This document shows positions 35,268 through 44,905 of a stretch of 60,000 nucleotides of DNA, one piece after another. The notes below the pieces were generated by a model, which saw nothing but the letters and a program-made list of their open reading frames with translations, was not told where the DNA came from and ran no database searches. Position numbers and translations under genes: made by a program. The DNA comes from Owenia fusiformis. Its lineage: Eukaryota; Annelida; Polychaeta; Sabellida; Oweniidae. The stretch spans positions 14,344,150-14,404,149 of the forward strand of contig CAIIXF020000002.1 in the NCBI GenBank assembly GCA_903813345.2. Reading direction: 5' to 3'. Numbering within the stretch: the stretch's first letter is position 1; each line of letters starts with the position of its first letter.

Positions 35268-36835
35268 CAGTGGAGCGATTTTGTCAATATTTCATAGTGT
35301 GAATACTTAGAAGCCAAATATGGCTGCCATGGCTGTTTGATGGGATTTGCTATGCCTTGGCGTTTCTGTTCTCTAGTTACTCAGTCATTCTACTACAAAC
35401 CTGTCATCACTTATAACTCATGTGGCATACTACAAACGTGTCATCACTTATTATCCCATCGAACGAAGTTCAGAGGGATATAGGGAACGCCTCCCTCCGT
35501 CCGTCCGCCCGTACGTACGTACGTACCTACGTCCGTCCATCCGTCTGTCCGTCCATCCGGGCAATAACTCAAATACCGTTGGCTCGATTTTGTTCATATT
35601 TTGTACACATATACCCAATGGGAGAAGAAGTTCCGCTGGAAACCCGATTTTCAAAATGGCCGCTCATTTAAAAATGGCGGCCATTTTAGTGCCGATTTTA
35701 CAGTAATTTAGGTACTGCATATAAAACTGTAATAGCAATATGTTTTAAATGTAAAAAAGTTATATAGGACATTGATTAAGCTGGAAATGTAAATATAGAA
35801 GAAATACATGGCAGCCATCTTGAAAAATGGCTGCCTTTGCGCATCATTTTACGATTTTTGCTGTAACCTGAAAAGTAGTGGAGCGATTTCATTCATATTC
35901 GGTATGTGAATACTTTAAGCATGGCACAATGTCTAATGATATTTTGGTATTAGGCGGAATTTGGAAAATGGCCTCCATTTTTACGTGTGTTATTTAACAT
36001 TTTTTACTGTAAGTCAAAAAGTAGTGGAGCGATTTTGTTTATATTTGGTATGTGAAAACTTCATGCATGGCACAATCTCTAATGACTATAACTCAAAAAA
36101 TAGTAGAGCGATTTTGTTCATATTTTATATGTGAATACTATAATCATGGCACACTGTCTAATGACACTTTGGGTAGTAGGCATCCATTTTTCAAAATGGC
36201 CCCCATTTTTACTCTTTTACTATAACTTGAAAAGTAGTGAAGCGATTTTGTTCATATTTGATATGTGAATATTTATGAGCCTTGCAAACTGTCTCATGAC
36301 ACTTCGCGTAGTAGGCGGCCATTTTAAAAAATGACTGTCATTTTTATTACATTTTTTACTATAACTCGAAAAGTATTGGAGCGATTTTGTTCATATTTGA
36401 TACGTGAATACTTTACGCATTGCACATTGTCTAATAAAACTTTGGGGAGTAGTCGGCCATTTTGAAAAGTGGCCACCATTTTTATGTGTGTTATTTTACA
36501 TTTTTTATTATAACTCAAAAAGTAATAGAGCTATTTCTTTCATATTTGATATGTGAATACTAGTAAGGATTGCATATTTATGACATTTTGGGTAGTAAGC
36601 GGCCACTTTAAAAAATGGCCAGCATTGGGGATTTTTTAAGAATTTTATATTTGGCTACTTAAAAGCATATTACTTCTTCTGATGACAATTTGGCTATTGA
36701 TCAACCATTTTGAAAATATTGGCCTTTCTTATGGGTGTTATTTTATGATATTTGCTATATTTCGTATGTAAAAATGCCAGCCATTTCTGTTCGATGGGAT
36801 TCGCTACGCTTTGGCGTTGCCGTTGTTCTGGTTAC
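35268..36835 (+). repeat. composite minisatellite element, longest copy
   Basis: 35268-35385 is the tail of one copy. A complete copy then runs from TTATCCCATCGAACGAAGTT (35451) through a CCGTCCGTCCGCCCGTACGT tract, the CCCAATGGGAGAAGAAGTTC head, and about seven minisatellite units (AAAAGTAGTGGAGCG near 35871, 36016, 36098, 36229, 36369 and 36510) to the terminal GTTCGATGGGATTCGCTACG block (36790). Unit length varies from about 80 to 146 bp. Lies in FUNDC1 intron 3, ending about 40 bp before exon 4. Confidence 0.8.
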
Positions 36836-36873
36836 TCATGTGGCATACTACAAATGTATCATTTTTTATTCAG

Positions 36874-37002
36874 GTGGCTCACTACAAAGGTGTCATTACA
36901 ATCAACTGGAAGAAGCTGGAGAAAGATTATGATAATGCCAAAAAACAAATAACAAAGAATGCAAGAAAGCTAGACAAATTTGCTCCAGGATACGTGGAGA
37001 AT
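36874..37002 (+). CDS. FUNDC1: FUNDC1 exon 4: membrane-proximal and amphipathic segment
   Basis: From TTTTTTATTCAG to donor GTAAGT, 43 codons, phase 0 at both ends. VAHYKGVITINWKKLEKDYD matches human IASHSGYVQIDWKRVEKDVN; NAKKQITKNARKLDKFAPGY then VEN follows, a basic amphipathic stretch in the loop between hydrophobic segments. The acceptor lies immediately after a transposon tail, so the preceding intron edge is repeat-derived but the splice site is intact. Confidence 0.95.
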
Positions 37003-37045
37003 GTAAGTTTCTTCCCATTTTGTCATTTTGTGCACACATTGCAAT

Positions 37046-37390
37046 TATTATCCCATCAAACGAAGTTCGGAGGGATATAGGGAACGCCTCCGTCCATTCG
37101 TCCGTCCATACGTACGTCCGTCCTGGTGATAACTCAAGTACCGTTGGCTCGATTTTGTTCATATTTTGAGCACATATACACTATGGGGGTAACAGTTCTG
37201 CTCGAAAGCCGCTTTTTAAAATGGCCGCTCATTTAAAATGGCGGCCATTTTAGTGCCAATTTTACAGTAAATTAGGTACTGCATATAAAACTGTAATAGC
37301 AATATGTTTTAAATGTAAAAAAGTTATATAGGACATTGATTAAGCTAGAATGTAAAGACAGAAGAAATACATGGCAGCCATCTTGAAAAT
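37046..37390 (+). repeat. head of a composite minisatellite element
   Basis: TTATCCCATCAAACGAAGTT, the CCGTCCATACGTACGTCCGT tract, CACTATGGGGGTAACAGTTC and GTTATATAGGACATTGATTA, breaking off at ATGGCAGCCATCTTGAAAA, where a LINE fragment begins. In FUNDC1 intron 4. Confidence 0.75.
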
Positions 37391-37550
37391 CTAGCACAAT
37401 GTCTCTGTCAATGTCAGAATCGAAAATGTGCTTTATGTGACTCTAATGAGATTGAGGATGAGATACACTTCACTCTCAATTGCTCTCACTACAATGATTT
37501 GAAGAAAAAATTTCTGGCTATTGTTAATAAGCTGGCCTCTAGCATTGATA
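37391..37550 (+). pseudogene. LINE fragment, zinc-knuckle-like motif
   Basis: Encodes QNRKCALCDSNEIEDEIHFT then LNCSHYNDLKKKFLAIVNKL. The C-x2-C ... H-x4-C pattern is the same C-terminal knuckle seen in the LINE remnants at 13484-14293 and 48245-49030. It is cut at the right by the MITE at 37551. Confidence 0.7.
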
Positions 37551-37822
37551 CAGGCCTGTCAACTGTCCCGCAATTTGCGTATTTGTCACGCATTTGCTGA
37601 AGAATTTGAAGTCACGCCAGTTATTTTTGCGTGACAGAAAATGTCACGCAAATACGCATTTTACCTGGTAATTGTCAAGCAAAATTATTTCTGTAGAAAA
37701 ATTTCTAAAAAAGATTGTCTACACAGCAAAAATACGAACGTCGGAAAAAAATGTACGCATTTCGTTCTGACTTTTCACGCGAATTACGTATATGTCACGC
37801 ATTCCGTTCGAACTTTTTCGTC
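37551..37822. mobile_element. CAGGCCTGTCAACT-family MITE, truncated (copy 3)
   Basis: Begins CAGGCCTGTCAACTGTCCCG and follows the family in reverse through the GCGTGACAGAAAATGTCACGC hairpin to GCATTCCGTTCGAA, then ends without its other TIR, so no duplication can be tested. Confidence 0.8.
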
Positions 37823-38554
37823 CCTACAAATGATCATATTTTGCTGTTTACTAGACTTATGTACACGCCCTGTATACAGAGAGCTTTTGCAAGTACATTG
37901 TTTAAGATGTTCAGTAAAAGGAACTTTGATCTGGAAAGACTTTAACAGTACCTCTATTTGTAATAATTCCAGAACAACAAACTATAATGTATTTTCTCAT
38001 CGTATAACTACAGAAATATTATCTGTTAATGTTCAATTATACATAAGTAGCTTGTCTATGGATGAAGGCCATAGAACTGTGATACTGTCAAAATATATAC
38101 AAGTTGCAAATCTGTAAATCAACTGTGATGTGGGGGACCCCTCAGGAGGGTACTGGGCCATCCAGAGGGCCCATACATCACTGTTTGACCAAGGTTTCTT
38201 TTTTCCGCTTGCTCCCAGGAACATCAACCTTGGGGAAGATGTCTCCTCTTAGTAAGTGGAAGGAAACAGTGAACTCAGTATACAAAAGTCATGGTCTTTT
38301 TCACTGTCATATTATGCATTTAGTAATCACATTGGAATTCTAATATTATACACACATGTATTAACTTGGTGTCTCATAAGCTGGCATCGGCCAATAGAAG
38401 CAATGTTTTTTAAAAAATGTTTTAAATGTATTTTAATATTATTGCTTGTGGCACATAATAAACTATATTAAAGGGACAAAGTGCGGAAATGAAGTCTCAC
38501 TTTTGATCTTCATAGTATTTCCAATGGATTAAAAAGTACCCGATCTTTCATTTG
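37823..38554. other. no gene seen (FUNDC1 intron 4)
   Basis: Includes a GC-richer patch GGGGGACCCCTCAGGAGGGT and TCCAGAGGGCCCATACATC at 38132-38187, not recognised. Confidence 0.4.
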
Positions 38555-39055
38555 CAGGGCTGTCAACTTGGGACCACCTAATATGAGTGACTTCAAAATG
38601 TTGGACACCTAAGTCCAAATCTGAACACTTTTGTCCAAACTTTGAACACCTTTGGCCAACTTTTAAACACCTTTGGCCAAAGTTTGAGCACCTTTGCCAA
38701 ACTTTGAACACCTCAAAATTTTCGCGCTCGCTACGCTCGCGATATCTTCAACGGGGGGGGGGGGGGGGGGGGGGGGGTAGGTATGAAAATTTTCCAATGC
38801 ACATGCGTGACACATACGGGATTCGCGTGACAAATCCGAACAAATTGCGTTCGGTTTTTTCCGACGTTCGCATTTTTACCGTATCGTAAACATATTTCGA
38901 AAAAATTTCTACAGAAATATTTTTGCTGGACAATTGCCAGGTAAAATGCGTATTTTGCGTGACATTTTCTGTCACGCAAAAAAAACTGGCGTGACTTCAA
39001 ATTCTTCAGCAAATGCGTGACAAATACGCAAATTGCGGGACAGTTGACAGGCCTG
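38555..39055. mobile_element. CAGGGCTGTCAACT-family MITE, 6-bp duplication (copy 4)
   Basis: Starts CAGGGCTGTCAACTTGGGAC, ends GTTGACAGGCCTG, flanked by CATTTG on both sides (38549-38554; 39056-39061). Very close to copy 2, but with 25 consecutive Gs (38753-38777) instead of 13. In FUNDC1 intron 4. Confidence 0.92.
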
Positions 39056-39459
39056 CATTTGACACCAAAAAAGCTCAAACAGACCACATCAGAGTTGACA
39101 CTAGATCATGAAAAAATAATTTTTGATCTATCAATTTATATACCTGTATGTCAAGTTTTTAGCAATGCCATAGAAAGATGGCATTGTTATTTGCATTAAT
39201 TATCCATTCATTTTTGAAAGGATTTTTAAGCATACGCCATCTTTTAATCCAAGAGTATACACTTTGTGAAAAGTGGTAATTCACTTTTTTCAATCTCTGA
39301 ACTTCAAATTCTGTTTTCTATGCGAGTAATTTTTGTTTCACTTCAGTATTATCCCAAATTAAAGTTTTTATCATATTTGATTGACTGTGTGAGTGACATG
39401 TCTAAAATAATATTTTGTCCCTTTTCTTTCAAAAATAGGCGCATTGCCTGTTTAAACTA

Positions 39460-39880
39460 AACTCTAATGACATTTTTGGAAGTAGGCGGCCATTTTGAAA
39501 AATGGTTGCCATTTTTACGTGTGTTATTTAACATTTTTTACTGTAAGTCAAAAAGTAGTGGAGCGATTTTGTTCATATTTGGTATGTAAATACTTTAAGC
39601 ATTGCCCAATGTCTAATGGCATTTTGGGTAGTAGGCAACCATTTTAAAAAATGGCCAGCATTTACATATATGTGTGCGATTTTTTAAAAATTTTATATGT
39701 GGCTACTTTAAAGCATATTAGCTATTAACTTGGCTAGTGAGCAACCACTTTGAAAATGGTGGCCTTTCTTATGGGTGTTATTTTATGATATTTGCTATAT
39801 ATTTTGTTTGTAAAAATGCCAGCAATTTCTGTTCGATGGGATTCGCTACGCTAGCTTTGGCATTGTCGTTGTTCTGGTTA
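39460..39880 (+). repeat. composite minisatellite element, tail fragment
   Basis: Two units (GTAGGCGGCCATTTTGAAAA; AAAAGTAGTGGAGCGATTTT) and the terminal block GTTCGATGGGATTCGCTACG. In FUNDC1 intron 4. Confidence 0.75.
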
Positions 39881-40512
39881 AACAAGAAATAAATTAAATA
39901 TAAGTATTAATTAGAAAAAGGTTTATTGTAAAGTCTAGTGATCATGAAATCACAGATCATTCTGAATTAAATACATTTGGGAATCAGAATAATGTGTGGT
40001 CTGAAGCCAAAATATATTTTTCTTCTATTTTGCATCCATCTCATTTTATTGGATGTAAGCCTAATTAATGGGCTCAAAAATGCCTTCCACTAATTTCGGG
40101 TATAACAGTGGCTAGCATAATATTTTATAGAGCATTAATAAGTGCAATATTGAGGAAAAAGTAGTGTTTACTAGGCATAGTAAAATTGTCCAAAATATTC
40201 CAAAATTCAATTATCTTAATATTGGATATCTGCCATTATTCCACAGTTAGCATGATATTCATAGGATAACATGTGAAAATAAAAACGGTATTTTTGTAAT
40301 CAGTGGTAAAATATGATATTTTTCACTTAACCATAGCATACGGTGTTTTAGGCATGACATACGGCGCCGTATGCTATGAATTATGGATTTTTGCTACTTC
40401 AGACTCAAAACGAGGCTAAGTGTCAACATCGCCGGATCGTTTGGAAAATTCGAATTAAATCACTTAATTTCCGACGATTCTGATGATGACTTTAACTATG
40501 GAATAAAAAGAA
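39881..40512. other. no gene seen (FUNDC1 intron 4)
   Basis: Intron sequence with a short inverted pair GCATACGGTG / GCATGACATACGGCGCCGTATGC near 40330-40372. Confidence 0.45.
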
Positions 40513-40648
40513 CATCCTATGATTCATGAGTGATATGATTTTAATCAACTCATGGATATTGATATCTGCACTCTCTCGCTACGCTCGCTCGTGAAGATAT
40601 CATATCCATTCGTAAATAAAAATCATATCACTCATAAATCATAGGATA
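40513..40648. repeat. inverted repeat with GC-rich loop
   Basis: CATCCTATGATTCATGAGTG continuing ATATGATTTT is inverted at the right (AAAATCATATCACTCATAAA then TCATAGGAT). The loop carries CTCTCGCTACGCTCGCTCG, the same GC motif found in the MITEs at 30259 and 38555. Confidence 0.8.
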
Positions 40649-40965
40649 TCCTCTATTTATTAAAAAGTTACATGTATTTCTGAAATGCTTTCATTCAATT
40701 TGTCAATAATTATTAATATATCACTCTGTGGCATAATATTGGCAATTATGATGGATTGACTTGCTCATTTTGGAAATTTTGACAAAAAACATATTCAGGT
40801 ACATGAATTATTTTGGTGGACAGGTGCACCTCAACAAAAAATATGATTTTTCTTGATCTCAAATTCCCACTTTGAAGTCTTATGAAGATTCTATCATAAT
40901 TGAAAAAGTTGTTCCAAAATGAGAAGTTCGCAATGTGTTACTTTGTAAGTATGTTTTAATTTCAG

Positions 40966-41046
40966 GTAACAGAATTTGCAAGTCAAAATGTGCTACTTGC
41001 TGGTGGTTTCACAGGAGGCTTTCTTCTTGGACTTGCTTCATCATAG
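40966..41046 (+). CDS. FUNDC1: FUNDC1 last coding exon
   Basis: From AATTTCAG to a TAG at 41044-41046: [20 protein letters not shown] then LGLASS. Human FUNDC1 ends [25 protein letters not shown], so this is the final membrane segment and the true C terminus. All five coding segments (16, 127, 76, 129 and 81 nt) sum to 429 nt, 142 residues plus stop, slightly shorter than the roughly 155 of human, mainly at the N terminus and in the loop before the last helix. Confidence 0.95.
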   Translation, partial: [26 protein letters not shown]

Positions 41047-41249
41047 CACATATTATAGATGACCTTAGTACTCCATCGGGGCAGGAGCTGAAGTAATATT
41101 GTGGAAGTATTAATTGCAAATACTCTAAAATCATGTTTAATGCAATACATTATCTGTCTCAGAGTAGCATTATTATTATTGAAAGAGAGCATGTTCGATT
41201 CTGTAAATATGTTTTATGTCTAGGTGAAAAGGCAAATGATGTATGAGCA

Positions 41250-41990
41250 CTTGGTGAATGTGGTAGGCATCCTTTAAACATTGTATATATCAAACATTGT
41301 ATAAAATATTGGCTAAACCTTCTTAAAATACCGGATGAAAGATTACCAAAAGCTTCCTATAAAATGCTAAAGTGGTAGGATAATTTTGGCAACACATGTT
41401 AAAACCTTATTGAGTTCTATGGGCTTTGGAATTGTTTACACCAACCAAAGTGTTGGAGATGAAAACTTATTTCTAAAAATATTTGTGCAAAGAATAAAAG
41501 ATGACAATTTACAAGCATGGTCAGGATCATTATTAGCTTCAAATATACAGTGATTTCAAAAGTATATTAGAAGTCGAAACATATTTATCAGTTGTAAATA
41601 TTGTCAAATATAGAAGAGCTTTAACAAGGTTAAGATGTTCCAATCATAAACTGAAAATTGAAATTAGTAGACATCAGGATATGTCAAAAGAGGATCGCAT
41701 ATGCCCTCTTTGAATTTCATTTTATTTTAATGTGCCCATCATATATTGATCTAAGGGAAGAGTACATCAAAAGGTATTAATATATTTTACCATCACAACA
41801 AAAGTATATTAATTTAATGTCTACAAAAGGTGTAAATGATTTATGTAACTTAGCTACTTTCTGCTATAAAGCATTTAATTTAAGGCAGGAGCTACTAAAT
41901 TGATGTAAACATGTATTGTTATATTTGTAAAACTATGGGCCTGAGGCCTTTTTATTTGTTTGAGATAAACTAACCTTGAAACTTGAGGAG
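41250..41990 (+). pseudogene. decayed LINE 3' fragment
   Basis: Reads with frameshifts and stops as NIVYIKHCIKYWLNLLKIPD, then (about 41545-41715) SILEVETYLSVVNIVKYRRA, LTRLRCSNHKLKIEISRHQD and a broken ICPL knuckle. Same C-terminal region as the other LINE remnants. It follows the FUNDC1 stop by about 200 bp, so it limits or supplies that gene's 3'UTR. Confidence 0.7.
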
Positions 41991-42151
41991 ACACGTGGCT
42001 TCCTTGTAAACTAAATCAAATTGATGTAATCGCCACTGGTTTTGTGATTTTACAATGTCTTTGTTTGTTGCATTTTTTGGGACGCGCTGTATAATCCCTT
42101 AGGGTAAATTATTTTTCACAATATATGTGTGTGACAACTAAATTCTTATAT

Positions 42152-42250
42152 GTAGTATTAAATTGAGATATTTCTGTAAAAATTATGTTGAAATCATGTA
42201 AACCCAATAATTGATATAACATATTGGGTTCAAGTAGTGATGAAGCGACT
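42152..42250. repeat. direct repeat, copy A
   Basis: TAGTATTAAATTGAGATA, GTTGAAATCATGTAAACCCA and ATAATTGATATAACATATTG recur at 43724-43830. The segment includes the palindrome-like CCCAATAATTG...CATATTGGG. The two copies lie about 1.57 kb apart, bracketing a TIR element and a foldback. Confidence 0.85.
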
Positions 42251-42365
42251 CCAAACCGAACACAACTCAAATAAATATAAATGACTTATATGAAATATAA
42301 ATATTTAGGTGTTTTGGAGTTGGCTCAGATCATTAGATATTCACACAGTTAATTCTATCTCGTTA

Positions 42366-42857
42366 CACCCCAGTCACATTTGTCGCATGGCGGCCGTAAG
42401 TCGACCGCAGATCAATTAAATCGGTGAATTTCTGCGGCGAGCGTAGAAAAACTATGGGCGCCTTGCGGTCTCCGTATGGCGTATGCACATTTTTACAGGC
42501 CGCAGGGAAGGCGTAGAAATTAATTATAACTCGGAGTTATAATATTTTTCATTTCTGCGGTGCCTAGAAATCAACTTGCTCAACAAGATTGAATCATTAT
42601 TTGTCAATGTTTCACAATCACTTTTCATTTGATATTACATCCTAGCACTATGAATAACATCTATAAATTGTCCTGATGTAAATAAAATGAAAAAAAAGTA
42701 TTATTTATCAACATAAATTTAAAATTCACCGTGCGGCTGCCGTTGGAAATGTGACTGCAAAAGTATGAGAGCGCAGAAATTCTATGGCGAGCGTAGAAAA
42801 GCTACTGGCCGCAGAAATGATAGACCGCACAGCGGCTGTGGAAATGTGACTGGGGTG
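42366..42857. mobile_element. CACCCCAGTCACA MITE (copy 1)
   Basis: CACCCCAGTCACATTTG at the left is inverted at the right (AAATGTGACTGGGGTG). TTA flanks both sides (42363-42365; 42858-42860). Inside, GCGGCGAGCGTAGAAAA-like and CCGCAGAAAT words recur on both strands. A 3-bp TWA-type duplication suggests PIF/Harbinger; CAC ends also suit CACTA. Confidence 0.8.
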
Positions 42858-43091
42858 TTAGTGATGTATAGATTGCACAAGTTCATAGGTGAGTTAATTT
42901 ACATAGATCTTGTGATAAGGATGAAAAGTCACATGACTACAACTGGCGGGAATCAGTTTATGAACTCATAGCTTGGAAAGCCCAGCAGCCTCCCCAGCAC
43001 CAACCAAAGTAATGAACAGGTTAATCTACTGCAACTTACTCACTTCGAGAGTCATGTTAGATTTTGAAACTTATGGCTCTCAAACTGGGAA

Positions 43092-43580
43092 GTGGACAGC
43101 TGATTAATAGTGACCTTTGAAATCGAATTAAGTCGATCAGCGGCCTACTTTTGTTCTCTAACTATGTTATACATCATTATCATCCTTCCGTGCAAGTATT
43201 GGAGCGCTGACATACTTCCCTTTCAATCAAGACTTGTAATTGTTAGTCGAGTGAATGTTTTACTGCCAAATTCCAATATGGCGTTTTCTGCTCGGACATT
43301 TTCTTAAATCTCCGGAGGTTGTCCGAACCTAACTAATTCTCAAAATTCATTTCGTTCGTTGCGTATCTCGCTCCTAGCAAACCGCCATATTGGAAATATG
43401 GTCTAAAAAACATTCACTCGATGAACAATTTACAAGTCTTGATTGAAAAAGAAGTATTTCAGCGCTCTAATACTTACCCGGATTGATGATACTGATGTAA
43501 GACACAGTTAGAGACCAAAAGTAAGCCGCTGATCGACTTAATTCGATTTCAAAGGTCAAAATCATTCAGCTGTCCAAATG
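43092..43580. mobile_element. foldback, about 200-bp arms
   Basis: GTGGACAGCTGATT, GTGACCTTTGAAATCGAATT and AAGTCGATCAGCGGCCTACT at the left are matched by inverted AGTAAGCCGCTGATCGACTT, AATTCGATTTCAAAGGTCA and CAGCTGTCC at the right; inner edges at about 43290 (CCAATATGGCG) and 43380 (CGCCATATTGG). Flanking duplication not resolved. Confidence 0.8.
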
Positions 43581-43723
43581 CTCCGTGGGAAAGCTATTAC
43601 ATCAAAATCCAAATAGCTTTCGCAGGAAGTAAACTGCAACTAGACTAAGTAAAAACAAATATATCGTGTATTGTAATATATTTCTTAGCGATAGGGACCC
43701 CTTCGGTATAAGAATATACTGTA

Positions 43724-43830
43724 GTATTAAATTGAGATAGATTAACTAATGTTTCTGTAAGAATTAGGCTATGTTGAAATCATGTAAACCCAATAATTGA
43801 TATAACATATTGGGTTAAAGTAGTGATCTA
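43724..43830. repeat. direct repeat, copy B
   Basis: Second copy of 42152-42250, with a short extra stretch (GATTAACTAAT) in the middle. Confidence 0.85.
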
Positions 43831-44135
43831 TTAAATATAAATATTATTATTTGAAGTTCACAAAATAATTTTAGAGTAGATCACTATTATGGTATTGTTT
43901 TTCTGATTTTTGTCTCAGAAAATTCAGGATGGCTGCCTAGAGCAGGAATTCGCCATTACTTAGAGATATCTTTAAAGTATGGTTACATGATACTACAATG
44001 ATAACAAATATTTAGCGAAGGGAAGAGTAGATGGTATATATTACATTGTGACTGTACAGATTCATGATGATTTATATAGTGTTTCTTGGGATTTGCTACT
44101 CCCTGGAGTTGCTAATTTCTAGTTTAATTCTATTG

Positions 44136-44141
44136 TATTTT
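44136..44141 (-). promoter_or_regulatory. poly(A) signal candidate for zinc-finger exon D
   Basis: AATAAA on the minus strand about 160 nt after the stop of the exon at 44300-44685. Confidence 0.4.
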
Positions 44142-44299
44142 ATTCTGAAAACTGGCCATTATTGATTGATCATAAAAATTAGTTAATTTAGAACTTTTTC
44201 ACACAATCTCCCTTCTTTCTGTCTATAATTGACATACCCTGTATATTGTATTACTTTTGTATACCCCATGTCGAAATCACTAGTCTCAAGCGTTGTTAA

Positions 44300-44685
44300 C
44301 TACTTGTAGCTTTGTTCTGGGTGGTATTTCTTTTTATGAACAATCAAGTTGCTAGGAGCAGAAAAGGCCATTGCACAATGGTTACATTTATATGGTCGTA
44401 GCCCAGTATGGATGTTCATATGATATTTCAGGTGCTGAGGTTGTTTGAAGCCCTTTCTGCAAAGGTGACAAACATGAGGCCTTCGGACATCTGCACTTCT
44501 TTCACCACTTATTGCCATGTGTGTTATGTTATTTGATCCCATATGTTCACTTTGCATATGTCCATAGTCACTTTTATGTATGTTATAGTAGCTATTGCCT
44601 GTTGTGTGGTTGTATGGCCTACATGCATGTGGCATATAGGGATGCCTGCCATTATGGGAGAGATCTGTTGTATCTGACTCACATT
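44300..44685 (-). CDS. terminal exon D: two C2H2 zinc fingers
   Basis: On the minus strand a TATTTTCAG acceptor (ag at 44687-44686) opens the exon with two bases completing a codon (phase 1), and a stop ends it at 44300. About 60 residues rich in His, Ser and Tyr precede two fingers: HVCHLCRKGFKQPQHLKYHM then IH, linker TGLRPY, and KCNHCAMAFSAPSNLIVHKK then KYH. All zinc ligands are present. The linker TGLRPY departs from TGEKP and the fingers are the most diverged of the four exons. Predicted contact residues (-1,2,3,6) are Q,Q,H,Y and A,S,N,V. There is no start codon of its own in an expected position, so it is an exon of a larger gene whose 5' part lies at higher coordinates. Confidence 0.85.
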
Positions 44686-44905
44686 CTGAAAATACCAAAA
44701 ATATACAAATATATACTTATAGATGTATTTGTGGCAAACAATCAATTAATGGAAATTGGAATTGTATCTTGCCACCCCTGCAAAATAATGGACTCGACCA
44801 CTTGTTCTCTTGGACCCACTGGCAAAATATATATAGGCCTACTCATTTTTTTTTTTTTTTTAAATTTTAGTTACATTCATATTTTGTTCAGAATGAGTAC
44901 AATTA

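Noticed and set aside
35420-35706. Overlapping ORFs rich in Pro, Ser, Arg and Tyr
   Set aside because: Produced by the CCGTCCGT/TACGTACG tract of the composite repeat.
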